64,000 nt of DNA, taken from JBBROS01 sp963752225. Its GTDB lineage: Bacteria > Pseudomonadota > Alphaproteobacteria > Acetobacterales > Acetobacteraceae. The notes under the pieces were generated by a model. The model was not told the DNA's origin and did no database searches. It saw only the letters and a program-made list of their open reading frames with translations. The first letter of the stretch is position 1. Each line of letters opens with the position of its first letter. Where the stretch lies: contig CAVVXS010000015.1 in assembly GCA_963752225.1 (NCBI GenBank), forward strand, positions 1-64,000, written 5' to 3'. Made by a program: the position numbers and the translations under genes. Of the stretch, positions 30,689 through 40,746 are shown in pieces.

Positions 30689-32277
30689 CAAGCGGCGTCG
30701 GCGGCGGGCTCGGCTGCGTCCAGCCGTTGCCGGATCAGCCGGATCGTCTCCTCGACGCCGTACAGCGCGACGAAGCCGCCGAAGCGCGGCCCCTCCTGCT
30801 GCCCAAGCAGGACCTGGTACAAGCACGCGAACCAGGCCTTAAGCTCCGGGAACGGGTGCCGCTTGCCGACCTCGTACACGACGTCCTGGATCGCTTCCGG
30901 CGTCGAGCCCGGCGGCATGGCGCGCAGCGCCCCGGCCAAGTCCTCGAGCGCCGCCCGCTCGGTCGCGTCCGGGGCGCGGAACCGCTTCGCGGGACGCACG
31001 AAGTCCTGGTAGAAGCGGATCGCGCGCAGCACCAGGCCGTCGAAGAACGGGGAGGCGCCCGGCTTGGCGCCGGGGCTGTAGCGCTGCAAGAACCCCCACA
31101 GCATGTCCGGTGTATCGGCGTTCACCACGCTCGCCAGGTTCAGCAGCATGCCGAACGGCACCGGGCTCGCCGCTCCGGTGTTCGAACCGCCCAGCACGTG
31201 AAACGCCGGGTTGGTGCGGCGCGCCGCCTCGTCCTGCGCCGGCAGCTTGGCGGCATTGGCGATGAACTCGTCCACCGCGCGCGGGATCACATCGAAGAAC
31301 AGCCGCTTGGCCCGGCCCGGCTGGTTATACATGAACTGCGCCAGGCTTTCCGGCGGCGCATAGGCCAGCCATTGCTCGACGCTCAGGCCGTTGCCCTTGC
31401 TCTTGCTGATCTTCTGGTGGTGCTCGTCGAGGAACAGCTCGTAGGTGAAGCCGACCGGCGGCTTGCTGCCCAGCACCTGGCACACCCGGCCCGACAGCCG
31501 CACGCTGTCGATCAGGTCCTTGCCCGACATCTCGTAGTCGACGTCGAGCGCGTGCCAGCGCATCGCCCAATCGGCCTTCCATTGCAGCTTGCAGGCGCCG
31601 CCGCGCACCGGCGTCTCGAACCGCTCGCCGCTGTCCGGGTCCTGCCAGAACAGCGTGCCGGCATCGGCGTCGACCCGGTCGATCTTCACCTGCATGACCC
31701 GGCCGGTCCCTGGGTGGATCGGCAGGAACGGCGAGTAGGTGGCGCGCCGGTCTGGCCCCAGCGTCGGCAGGATGGTGGCGACGATCTGCTCGTGCCGGGC
31801 GGCCACCGTCATCAGCGCATCGTCGAACCGGCCGGACGTGTAGTAGTCGGTGCTGGACGCGAACTCGTAGTCGAAGCCGAAGCCGTCGAGAAACGCCCGC
31901 AGCCGGGCGTTGTTGTGAGCGCCGAAGCTGTCATGGGTGCCGAACGGATCCGGCACCCGGGTCAGCGGCAGGCCGAGATAGCCCGCCAGCATGTCGCGGT
32001 TCGGCACGTTGTCGGGGACCTTGCGCAGCCCGTCCATGTCGTCGGAGAACGCCAGCAGCCGCGACGGCAGCCCGGTCAGGGCGGTGAACGCCCGTCGCAC
32101 CCAGGTGGTGCGCGCGACTTCGCCGAACGTGCCGATATGCGGCAGGCCGGATGGGCCGTAACCGGTCTCGAACAGCGCCGACCCCTTCCCGGACGCGGCG
32201 AGGCGTGCCGCCACCTTGGCGGCCTCCTCGAAGGGCCACGCCTTCGGTATCTCCATCCTGGCAACTGTGTCCGGCAT
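30688..32277 (-). CDS. lysS: Lysyl-tRNA synthetase, class I
   Basis: A 529-residue class I LysRS, the archaeal-type enzyme also used by most alphaproteobacteria. Signatures are HIGT (47-50) within GPSGLPHIGTFGE and KISKSKGNG near residue 284, plus VRRAFTALTG and DVDYEMSGKDLIDS. It charges tRNA-Lys in the cytoplasm. ATG at 32277 is the annotated start; an in-frame ATG 21 bases later (MEIPKAW) is also possible. Its stop overlaps the start of the MprF-like gene, a context that would tie lysyl-tRNA supply to membrane lipid modification. Confidence 0.93.
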   Translation of the reverse strand: MPDTVARMEIPKAWPFEEAAKVAARLAASGKGSALFETGYGPSGLPHIGTFGEVARTTWVRRAFTALTGLPSRLLAFSDDMDGLRKVPDNVPNRDMLAGYLGLPLTRVPDPFGTHDSFGAHNNARLRAFLDGFGFDYEFASSTDYYTSGRFDDALMTVAARHEQIVATILPTLGPDRRATYSPFLPIHPGTGRVMQVKIDRVDADAGTLFWQDPDSGERFETPVRGGACKLQWKADWAMRWHALDVDYEMSGKDLIDSVRLSGRVCQVLGSKPPVGFTYELFLDEHHQKISKSKGNGLSVEQWLAYAPPESLAQFMYNQPGRAKRLFFDVIPRAVDEFIANAAKLPAQDEAARRTNPAFHVLGGSNTGAASPVPFGMLLNLASVVNADTPDMLWGFLQRYSPGAKPGASPFFDGLVLRAIRFYQDFVRPAKRFRAPDATERAALEDLAGALRAMPPGSTPEAIQDVVYEVGKRHPFPELKAWFACLYQVLLGQQEGPRFGGFVALYGVEETIRLIRQRLDAAEPAADAA

Positions 32278-32426
32278 GGCTGCAAGCTAGAAATGGGGGT
32301 GCCACGGGTCAATGGCTTCGGGGCGGCCCGGTCAGAAACACTTTCCGACGCCGGCTGACGCAGCAAAGCATTGCGCCCGCCCCGCCGCGCCTTGGCCGCA
32401 AACCCTGGCACTGCCATACAAAGGCG

Positions 32427-35201
32427 ATGGCCGCGCCCGCCCCGATCGTCCTGCCCGACGCGCCCGCCGTGGTCGCCGGACACGGACGGGCGGCGTTGCT
32501 CACCCGCGACGGCGAGTTGCTGCTGCTGCCCTCCGCCGAGGCCGCCGCGGCGTTGCGGTCCGAGCCGCCGCCGCTGCTGGTGCATGCCCCGGCCACGCTG
32601 AAGCGGCTCGGCTTGCGCACGGTGCCGGCGCTCGATCTGCTCGAGCTGTTCGCCTTCGTGCTGCCGGCGCGTCCGGTGCCGCCCACCCCGCGCGGCCTGG
32701 CGCTGGCGCTGGACCTGCCGCCGCCGGCCGGGCTCGAGGACGCCGCCGGGCTGCTGCCGGACATCGCGGCCGCGCTGCTGACCCGGCTGGCAGCCGGCGC
32801 CACCCTGCCGCGCCAGGCGCAGGCGGCGTCGCTGGCCGCCTTGATGGGCGCCGCCGGATGGCCCTGGAGCCGCGCCGTGCTCGCCGCCCTCGCCCAGCCG
32901 GCCGCTCGCCCCTCGCTGCGCGGCCTGCGGGTGTGGGAGGACCTGCCGAAATGGGAGGACGAAGCGCCGCCGCCGCCGCCCGGCTCGCGTCCGGTGCCTG
33001 CGTCGGAGGCCCGCGCGCGGCTGGCCCGCATGCTGGGACCCGACGCCGAGCAGCGGCCCGGCCAGGGCGACTATGCCGACGCCGCCGCAGCCGCCTTCGC
33101 CCCCCGCGCCGCCCCCGGCGACCCGGCCGTCGTGCTGGCCGAAGCCGGCACCGGCACCGGCAAGACGCTCGGCTATGTGGCGCCCGCCAGCCTCTGGGCC
33201 GAGCGCAACGGCGGCGCCGTGTGGGTGAGCACGTTTACGAAGCACCTGCAGCGGCAAGTGGATGCCGAGCTGGCCCGGCTCTATCCCGACCCGGCCGAGC
33301 GCCGACGCCGCGTCGTGGTCCGCAAGGGGCGGGAGAACTACCTGTGCCTGCTGAACCTGCAGGAGCAGGTCGGCACCATGCCGCAGGGCAACCCGATCGC
33401 CGTGCCGCTCGGCCTGGTCGCGCGCTGGGCCGCGGCCACCGCGGACGGCGACGTGCTGGGCGGCGACTTGCCGGGCTGGATGCCGGAGCTGTTCGGTCCG
33501 CGCCTGATCCCCGGCATCGCCGACCGCCGCGGCGAGTGCGTCCACGGCGCCTGCAACCACTATAGTAGGTGCTTCGTCGAGCACGTCGTCCGCCGCGCCC
33601 GCCGCGCCGAGCTGGTGGTGGCCAACCACGCCCTGGTGATGGCGCAGGCGAGCTGGGGCGGGATCGACGACGGCAGCGTGCCGACCCGCTACGTGTTCGA
33701 CGAGGGTCACCATCTGTTCGACGCCGCCGACAGCGCGTTCAGCGCCGAGCTGTCGGGGATCGAGACCAGCCTGCTGCGCCGCTGGCTGCTCGGCGCCGAG
33801 GAGACCCGCACCCGCGCGAAGGGCCTGCGGCCGCGGCTCGAGGCGATGGTCGGCGAGCATGTCGCGGTGCTGCCGCATCTGATGGACGCGCTGGCCGCCG
33901 CCCGGGCGCTGCCGGCGGCCGGGTTTGCCAGCCGGCTCGGCGCCGAGCCGAACAACCCGACCGAACGCTTCCTGCAGGCGGTGCGCACGCAGGTGCTCGC
34001 CCGCTCGGCGCAGGATGAGCCGGGCTTCGCCGACCTGGCCTGCGACATGCTGCCGGCCACCCCGGAGCTGATCGAGACCGCGCTCGTGCTGGCCAACGCC
34101 ATGGCCGCGATCCTGCTGCCGCTGCGCGCCTTGCGGGCCCAGCTCGACGAGGCGCTCGAGGCCGACGCCGACACGCTCGACACCGACGCGCGCCGCCGCA
34201 TCGAGGCCGCGTCCAGCATGCTCAAGCGCCGCGCCATCGACCGGCTGACCGCCTGGCAGGCGATGCTGCGCAGCGTCGCCGAGCCGCCGCCGGAACCCGG
34301 CACACGGCCGGAGCACCTGTTCCTGCTGCGGCTCGACCGGCGCGACGACCGCGACGTGGACGCGAGCCTGACGCGGCATTGGCTCGATCCGACGATCCCG
34401 TTCGCCGCCACCCTGGCGCGGCCGGCGCACGGCCTGCTGATCACGTCGGCCACCTTGCGCGACACCGGCATTGCCGATGCGGAGGCGGCGTGGTCCCTGG
34501 CCGAGGCGCGGGTCGGCGCCGGGCACCTGCCCTCGCCCGCGTTGCGCGTCTCGGTCGCGAGCCCGTTCGACTATGCGGCGCAAACCCGCGCCTACGTGGT
34601 CACCGACGTCGGGCCGGAGCCGGCGGCGCTCGCCGGCGCCTACCGCGCGCTGTTCACCGCGTCGGGCGGCGGCGGGCTCGGCCTGTTCACCGCCATTCGC
34701 CGGTTGCAGGACGTGCATCGCCGCATCGCCCCCGCACTGGCCGAGGCGGGCACCATGCTGCTCGCGCAGCACGTGGACGCGATGGACAATTCGACGCTGG
34801 TGGACGTGTTCCGCACCGAGCTGGATAGCTGCCTGCTCGGCACCGACGCCATGCGCGACGGGGTGGACGTGCCGGGCCGCGCGTTGCGCCTGGTGGTGTT
34901 CGACCGGGTGCCGTGGCCGCGCCCCGACCTGCTGCACCGTGAGCGGCGCGTTCATCTCTCGGGCGGCGATCCGAAGGGCTACGACGACAGCAAAGCCCGG
35001 CTGCGCTTGCGGCAAGCCTTCGGCCGCCTCGTGCGCTCGTCATCGGACCGCGGCGTGTTCGTGCTGCTCGACCGCCGCACGCCGACCCGGCTGCTGTCCG
35101 CCTTTCCTCCCGGCGTCGCCGTCCGCCGGGTCGGCTTGGCCGAGGCGGTTGCCGAAACCCACGCGTTCCTGGCACCGTCGACCTCGACCGCCGCGGTATA
35201 G
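32427..35201 (+). CDS. DinG/XPD-like ATP-dependent DNA helicase with Fe-S cysteines
   Basis: A 924-residue superfamily 2 helicase. The Ala/Pro-rich first ~200 residues are not recognised. Walker A is AEAGTGTGKTLGY (~237-249). Four cysteines, C307, C371, C376 and C382, sit where XPD/DinG proteins bind a 4Fe-4S cluster. DEGHHLFD at 425 is the DEAH box; LLITSATLRD and RLRQAFGRLVRSSSDRG are motifs III and VI. It should unwind DNA 5'-3', probably at R-loops or damaged forks. Many alphaproteobacteria encode this large form. It is divergent from lysS. A very long frame on the opposite strand is an artefact of GC-rich codon use. Confidence 0.88.
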   Translation: MAAPAPIVLPDAPAVVAGHGRAALLTRDGELLLLPSAEAAAALRSEPPPLLVHAPATLKRLGLRTVPALDLLELFAFVLPARPVPPTPRGLALALDLPPPAGLEDAAGLLPDIAAALLTRLAAGATLPRQAQAASLAALMGAAGWPWSRAVLAALAQPAARPSLRGLRVWEDLPKWEDEAPPPPPGSRPVPASEARARLARMLGPDAEQRPGQGDYADAAAAAFAPRAAPGDPAVVLAEAGTGTGKTLGYVAPASLWAERNGGAVWVSTFTKHLQRQVDAELARLYPDPAERRRRVVVRKGRENYLCLLNLQEQVGTMPQGNPIAVPLGLVARWAAATADGDVLGGDLPGWMPELFGPRLIPGIADRRGECVHGACNHYSRCFVEHVVRRARRAELVVANHALVMAQASWGGIDDGSVPTRYVFDEGHHLFDAADSAFSAELSGIETSLLRRWLLGAEETRTRAKGLRPRLEAMVGEHVAVLPHLMDALAAARALPAAGFASRLGAEPNNPTERFLQAVRTQVLARSAQDEPGFADLACDMLPATPELIETALVLANAMAAILLPLRALRAQLDEALEADADTLDTDARRRIEAASSMLKRRAIDRLTAWQAMLRSVAEPPPEPGTRPEHLFLLRLDRRDDRDVDASLTRHWLDPTIPFAATLARPAHGLLITSATLRDTGIADAEAAWSLAEARVGAGHLPSPALRVSVASPFDYAAQTRAYVVTDVGPEPAALAGAYRALFTASGGGGLGLFTAIRRLQDVHRRIAPALAEAGTMLLAQHVDAMDNSTLVDVFRTELDSCLLGTDAMRDGVDVPGRALRLVVFDRVPWPRPDLLHRERRVHLSGGDPKGYDDSKARLRLRQAFGRLVRSSSDRGVFVLLDRRTPTRLLSAFPPGVAVRRVGLAEAVAETHAFLAPSTSTAAV

Positions 35202-35267
35202 CACGACCGCCCGGCATCACGGACCCGTGCTTTACCCGCCTCCGAGGAGCGTCTAGGGTCAGGTATC

Positions 35268-35714
35268 ATGGCAACAGAAGCAGAGGCTCCCATGCTCGCC
35301 CGCACCGGCCTGGATCCGCACGAGGCGCTGGTCTGCACCATGGTCCTCATCGCCGCGGGCGATGGCGGCATCACCGACCGCGAGATCGGCGTCATGGCCG
35401 GCCTGGTGCAGACGTTGCCGGTGTTCCAGGATTTCAGCACCGAACGGCTGCAGGTCGCGACCAACCTGGCCGTGGGGCTGCTCGAGGAAGATGAGGGGCT
35501 GGCCCATGCCGGGCAGCTGATCCGCGACGCGCTCACCCCGCGCTTGCGTGAAACCGCCTACGTCGTGGCCTGCGACGTGTTTGCGGCCGAACCGCATGCG
35601 AGCCAGACCTTGCTGCGCATGCTGGAGTTCGTGAAGAACGAGCTCGAACTCGACCCGCTCGTCGCCACCGCGATCGAACGCGGCACCCGGGCCCGATACC
35701 GTCAGCTCGCCTGA
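35268..35714 (+). CDS. TerB-like (tellurite resistance TerB family) protein
   Basis: A 148-residue all-helical cytosolic protein. HEALVCTMVLIAAGDGGITDREIGVMAGLV, with its acidic DGxxxxxE calcium-site-like motif, and RETAYVVACDVFAAEP are typical of TerB-like domains, seen in stress-linked and membrane-associated complexes. Despite the name, a role in tellurite resistance is not implied. It stands alone, 36 bases before the catalase-peroxidase gene on the same strand, and may belong to the same stress-related block. Confidence 0.75.
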   Translation: MATEAEAPMLARTGLDPHEALVCTMVLIAAGDGGITDREIGVMAGLVQTLPVFQDFSTERLQVATNLAVGLLEEDEGLAHAGQLIRDALTPRLRETAYVVACDVFAAEPHASQTLLRMLEFVKNELELDPLVATAIERGTRARYRQLA

Positions 35715-35750
35715 TCCACGCTTAGCGCAACCCGACTGAACGGAGCCGTC

Positions 35751-36737
35751 ATGACCGTAAACTGGACCCGGCGGGCGACCGCCCTTGCCGCCATCCTGGC
35801 GCTGCCTGCTGGCGGGGCGCTGGCGCAGGGAGGCTCGACCGCGGTGCAGACGGTCGACGTCATGAACCAGCTATGGGGCAAGCACGCCGGGCTGCGCGCC
35901 AACCACGCCAAGGGCGTCGTGACCGAAGGGACATTCACCCCCACCGCCGAAGGCCGCGCGCTCAGCACCGCGGCGCTGTTCGCCGGGCCGCCGGTGCCGG
36001 TCACGGTGCGCTTCTCGGACGCGACCGGCCTGCCGACCCTGCCGGATGGCGAGGAGGCGGCCAACCCGCACGGCATGTCGTTGAAGTTCCATCTCTCGGG
36101 CGGCGACGTCGACGTGGTGACGAACTCGTTGATCATCTTCCCGGTGGCAACCGGCGAGGAGTTCCGCGACCTGCTGCAAGCGGCCGCGGCGAGCCCGAAG
36201 GACGCCCCCAAGCCCACCAAGATCGAGCAGTTCGTCGCCGCGCACCCGTCGGTCGCTGCGGCCACGACAGGGGTCGGCACCCCGTCGAGCCTGGCGCGCG
36301 AGACCTATAACGGGGTCGACGCCTTCGTCTTCGTCGACGCGGACGGCAAGCGGCAGCCGTTCCGGTTCAAGTTCGACCCGGTCGCCGGCACCGAGCACGT
36401 GAACCCGCCCGACACCGCCAAGTGGCCCGCCGATTATCTCATGACCGAGCTGCCGGAGCGGCTGGGCAAGGGCCCGGTCGCGTTCCGCATGCTGGCGCAA
36501 CTCGCCGGCCCCGGCGATTCGACCAAGGATGCCACCAAGGCGTGGCCGGCCGACCGGCGCATGGTGGACCTCGGCACGGTGACGCTGACGAAGGCGGTGG
36601 CGAACAGCGCCGAGGTGGAGAAGCACCTGCAATACCTGCCCACCCGGCTGACCCCGGGCATCGAGCCGTCGGACGACCCGTTGATCAGCGCCCGGGTGCA
36701 GTCATATGTGATCTCGTTCGGGCGTCGCGCGCAGTAG
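35751..36737 (+). CDS. Periplasmic catalase-related peroxidase (SrpA-like)
   Basis: A 328-residue small catalase-fold peroxidase with a cleavable signal peptide (ALPAGGALAQ). The distal haem residue His is in RANHAKGVVTEGTF; PVPVTVRFSDATGLPTLPDG and NPHGMSLKFHL are family motifs; the Asn is in DVVTNSLIIFP. The C-terminal RVQSYVISFGRR holds the proximal-Tyr-like site. At about 330 residues it is much shorter than true catalases, like SrpA and other minicatalases, and probably removes peroxide in the periplasm with organic donors. The start ATG has GGAG six bases upstream. Confidence 0.88.
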   Translation: MTVNWTRRATALAAILALPAGGALAQGGSTAVQTVDVMNQLWGKHAGLRANHAKGVVTEGTFTPTAEGRALSTAALFAGPPVPVTVRFSDATGLPTLPDGEEAANPHGMSLKFHLSGGDVDVVTNSLIIFPVATGEEFRDLLQAAAASPKDAPKPTKIEQFVAAHPSVAAATTGVGTPSSLARETYNGVDAFVFVDADGKRQPFRFKFDPVAGTEHVNPPDTAKWPADYLMTELPERLGKGPVAFRMLAQLAGPGDSTKDATKAWPADRRMVDLGTVTLTKAVANSAEVEKHLQYLPTRLTPGIEPSDDPLISARVQSYVISFGRRAQ

Positions 36738-36820
36738 GCGAGCCGCCCGCACGCGGACCGCGAGCAGCGGGAACAGGCAGTTCCGTCGCGCGTTTGTCCT
36801 GTCATTACAGGAGAATCACT

Positions 36821-37423
36821 ATGAGCGACGGAACCGGGCGCGACGATACTGGGACGGGCAAGGAAGGTCCGGCCTTGGCCGAAGCGGTCCAGGAGGTTCA
36901 GGGCGTGTTCCCCGACGACGCCTCGCTGCAGCTTGCAATGGGCCAATTGACGCTGAACGGCTTCGACCGGGCGGACCTCAGCCTGCCGCACGAGCAGGCC
37001 GGCCAGTTGCAGACCCCCAACGAGGGCGCCGATAACCCGGTCGACCAGATCGATAAGAGCCAGTTGCGTACTATGGGTACGGGGATGGCCGGCTATGCCG
37101 GCGCGGCGGCGGCGGCGGGCGTGACGCTGGCGACGGGCGGCGCGGCCGGGGTGGCCTTGGCCGCTGCGGCGGCCTTGGGTGCCGGCAGCGCGTTGACGGC
37201 CAATGCGGCGGGGCGTGCCGCCGACAAGGCCGGCACGAACGAGCGAGACGAGCGTGGGGAGGCCGGCAGCCTGATCCTTGCGGTCCGCATCGGGCAGCCG
37301 CAGCAGGTCGCTCAGGTGTCGGAGATCATGAACAAATCGGGTGCGACGACAGTGACGCCGGTGTCCCGCGGCGGTGATCTGAAGACGTCCGGGGTGAGCG
37401 CCGCCTCGTGGACCGGCGAATAA
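36821..37423 (+). CDS. Hypothetical protein with central glycine-zipper segment
   Basis: A 200-residue protein beginning MSDGTGRDDTGTG, with a strong AGGAGA nine bases upstream. Residues 1-85 are acidic and soluble (FPDDASLQLAMGQLTLNGFDRADLSLP). Residues ~86-128 form a Gly/Ala-rich hydrophobic hairpin (MAGYAGAAAAAGVTLATGG). The rest is a small soluble domain (SLILAVRIGQPQQVAQVSEI, MNKSGATTVTP) reminiscent of the repeating FxxxxxAxxAxxxLxxxGF units of general-stress-like proteins. I do not recognise a named family. Its place between peroxidase and cold-shock genes hints at a stress role; this is inference. Confidence 0.65.
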   Translation: MSDGTGRDDTGTGKEGPALAEAVQEVQGVFPDDASLQLAMGQLTLNGFDRADLSLPHEQAGQLQTPNEGADNPVDQIDKSQLRTMGTGMAGYAGAAAAAGVTLATGGAAGVALAAAAALGAGSALTANAAGRAADKAGTNERDERGEAGSLILAVRIGQPQQVAQVSEIMNKSGATTVTPVSRGGDLKTSGVSAASWTGE

Positions 37424-37443
37424 TCGGCGGCGGACTATGGTGA

Positions 37444-37464
37444 GGGCGGCCGCTTCGGCCGCCC
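37444..37464. terminator. Hairpin between convergent genes
   Basis: A perfect 9-bp stem GGGCGGCCG/CGGCCGCCC with a 3-base loop lies between the glycine-zipper gene (+) and a cold-shock gene (-). It has no long T-tract on either side, but the position suggests a bidirectional terminator. Confidence 0.55.
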
Positions 37465-37468
37465 TTGC

Positions 37469-37672
37469 TCAGGCCAGCTTGAGGTTGATGGCCGCGGCTT
37501 TGCCCCGTTCCATCGCGACCTCGTAGTTGACCTTCTGCCCATCGTTCAAGCCGTTCAGCCCGGCCGCCTGCACGGCGGTGATGTGAACGAATACGTCTTT
37601 CGTGCCGTCCGACGGCATGATGAAGCCGTAGCCTTTGGTTGCGTTGAACCACTTCACGGTGCCCGTCGCCAT
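37469..37672 (-). CDS. Cold-shock protein (CspA family)
   Basis: A 67-residue single-domain RNA chaperone. GTVKWFNATKGYGFIMP contains RNP1 (KGYGFI), and DVFVHITAV is RNP2. It melts RNA secondary structure during cold or growth transition. The start ATG at 37672 is set by GGAGA eight bases upstream and by alignment with the neighbour; an in-frame TTG at 37690 is less likely. It is a near-duplicate of the upstream csp gene, 67 bases away and in the same direction. Confidence 0.92.
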   Translation of the reverse strand: MATGTVKWFNATKGYGFIMPSDGTKDVFVHITAVQAAGLNGLNDGQKVNYEVAMERGKAAAINLKLA

Positions 37673-37739
37673 CGTCTCGATCTCCGCCAAGCCGTGCGCC
37701 GCTTAAACCCGGCGAGCGCACACGCCGGTGTCGCCGCGG

Positions 37740-37943
37740 TCAGGCCACTTTGAGGTTGACCGCAGCAGCCTTGCCGCGCTCCATCACCACTTCATAGCTG
37801 AGCGCCTGGCCCTCGTTGAGGCCACGCAGCCCGGCCGCTTGAACGGCGGTGATATGGACGAACACGTCCTTGCCGCCGTCCTGCGGCATGATGAAGCCGA
37901 AACCCTTCGTCGCGTTGAACCACTTCACCGTACCCGTCGCCAT
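37740..37943 (-). CDS. Cold-shock protein (CspA family), tandem paralogue
   Basis: A 67-residue cold-shock domain protein: GTVKWFNATKGFGFIMP holds RNP1 and DVFVHITAVQAAGL holds RNP2. It differs from the neighbouring copy at about a dozen positions. ATG at 37943 follows GGGGAG at ten bases. The two genes arose by local duplication and may share a promoter in the 250-base gap upstream of this copy. Confidence 0.92.
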   Translation of the reverse strand: MATGTVKWFNATKGFGFIMPQDGGKDVFVHITAVQAAGLRGLNEGQALSYEVVMERGKAAAVNLKVA

Positions 37944-38130
37944 GGCGCCGTTGCTCCCCTGTCGAGGACCTCCGCACGATCGCGAAGCTCCAATCAACCG
38001 GCTTTGGTCGTCTTCTGGTGCTGGGGCAGCGCAGCAAGCCTAGGCAAAAACGCGATTGTGACGGACATGGACGCAGAAACGGTTCCCGAAGTCAAACATC
38101 TCCTGACAAAAACCTGACTGCGCCTGACAA

Positions 38131-38158
38131 ACAAAAGGCGGCCCCCGAAAGGACCGCC
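38131..38158 (-). terminator. Rho-independent terminator of groESL
   Basis: On the minus strand GGCGGTCC and GGGCCGCC form a stem with a short T/C/G loop, followed directly by TTTTGTTTG. It lies about 40 bases beyond the groL stop codon. Confidence 0.8.
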
Positions 38159-38197
38159 TCCTGCTTTGCCGTGGATACGACTTGGGTGCCGAAGGAC

Positions 38198-39844
<1,647 letters not shown>

Positions 39845-39891
39845 GTATTGTTCCTTCTTCCTGTGTTGCGATCAGATCGGCAGGCGACTGC

Positions 39892-40206
39892 TTACGCAGC
39901 CTTCTTCTGCTCGACCCCACCCTCGATCACGCCCATGATGTCGGTCTCCTTCATGATCAGGAGCTCCTCGCCATCGAGCTTCACCTCGGTGCCCGACCAC
40001 TTGCCGAACAGCACGCGGTCACCGGCCTTGACGTCGAGCGCCACGATCGCGCCCTGCTCGTTGCGGGCGCCCGGCCCGACGGCGACGACCTCGCCCTCCA
40101 TCGGCTTTTCCTTGGCGGTGTCGGGGATGATGATCCCGCCGGCAGTCTTCTCCTCGGCGGTAATCCGCTTGACCACAATGCGGTCATGCAAAGGACGGAA
40201 CTTCAT
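39892..40206 (-). CDS. groS: Co-chaperonin GroES (HSP10)
   Basis: A 104-residue lid subunit of the GroEL cage. FRPLHDRIVVKRI is the N-terminal signature, GGIIIPDTAKEKP is the mobile loop that binds GroEL, and VLFGKWSGTEV and GEELLIMKE follow. A short KKAA tail extends the usual end. It is the first gene of the groESL operon and is preceded by a 70-base leader and the CIRCE-controlled promoter. Confidence 0.97.
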   Translation of the reverse strand: MKFRPLHDRIVVKRITAEEKTAGGIIIPDTAKEKPMEGEVVAVGPGARNEQGAIVALDVKAGDRVLFGKWSGTEVKLDGEELLIMKETDIMGVIEGGVEQKKAA

Positions 40207-40279
40207 TCGGAACGCTCCATGCGCTGGCCCCCATCAGGGGCGCTTCGTTGCTTACCCGCCTTTGCCGGAGCCCACGCTG

Positions 40280-40306
40280 TTGGCACTCGGGCGGTGCGAG
40301 TGCCAG
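40280..40306 (-). promoter_or_regulatory. Promoter-proximal CIRCE-like element
   Basis: TTGGCACTC, nine bases, GAGTGCCAG. It matches the HrcA operator TTAGCACTC-N9-GAGTGCTAA with one substitution per arm (A to G and T to C) that keep the dyad. It overlaps the expected transcription start of groESL, the standard repressor position. Confidence 0.75.
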
Positions 40307-40307
40307 G

Positions 40308-40336
40308 GAGTTAGTCGGATGGGCCGCCGAAGTCAA
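40308..40336 (-). promoter_or_regulatory. groESL promoter (sigma-70 type)
   Basis: On the minus strand TTGACT (40336-40331) and TAACTC (40313-40308) are 17 bases apart. Transcription would begin in the proximal CIRCE-like element; the second CIRCE lies just upstream of the -35. Heat induction would then be by HrcA release. Confidence 0.6.
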
Positions 40337-40342
40337 GCCTCG

Positions 40343-40369
40343 GCAGCACTCCCCGTGCGAGAGTGCTAA
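40343..40369 (-). promoter_or_regulatory. Upstream CIRCE element
   Basis: On the minus strand TTAGCACTC, nine bases, GAGTGCTGC. The left arm is a perfect CIRCE half-site and the right arm differs only in its last two bases. It lies just upstream of the -35 box, about 36 bases from the other CIRCE. Confidence 0.85.
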
Positions 40370-40476
40370 AGTGCTGGCAAGGCACAGTTTTTTCTTCCCA
40401 GCGGCTCGCCGGCAATCGCACCATCGTCCAGCACATGCGTTGTGCGATTTGGAGAGTGTAGACCGGAGCCTGCTTG

Positions 40477-40737
40477 ATGACGATTGCTTTGCAGATGCGG
40501 GACTATCGCCTGACCACCGCCGAGATCCTTTATCACCTGCCCGACCATCCCGGCCTGCTGCAGACTTACATCTGGCAGGACCTCGATATCGCCCCCCGCT
40601 TCCCGGTCCTGCACCGGTTCCTCGATTTCTGGGCCCGCGAACTGGACGGCAAGCTGCATTCCATCACCATCGCCGGCGCCAAGCTGATCCAGCCCGCCCG
40701 GATGCGCCACGCGGACCACGTCATGACGCTGCAGTAG
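40477..40737 (+). CDS. usg: Usg family protein
   Basis: An 86-residue protein: MRDYRLTTAEILYHLPDHP, LLQTYIWQDLDIAPRFP, and HRFLDFWARELDGKLHSI match the Usg family of alphaproteobacteria, named from the tryptophan operon region. Its biochemical role is unknown. ATG at 40477 fits the family start. It is divergent from groESL and faces the VTT-domain gene, so it is a single-gene unit here; the trp genes lie 22 kb away. Confidence 0.85.
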   Translation: MTIALQMRDYRLTTAEILYHLPDHPGLLQTYIWQDLDIAPRFPVLHRFLDFWARELDGKLHSITIAGAKLIQPARMRHADHVMTLQ

Positions 40738-40746
40738 CGGGCCGCC

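Noticed and set aside
32076..35015. A 979-codon open frame opposite the DinG-like helicase
   Set aside because: It has no family motif, is full of Arg/Gln/His typical of GC-rich antisense frames, and the sense strand carries intact helicase motifs with four Fe-S cysteines.
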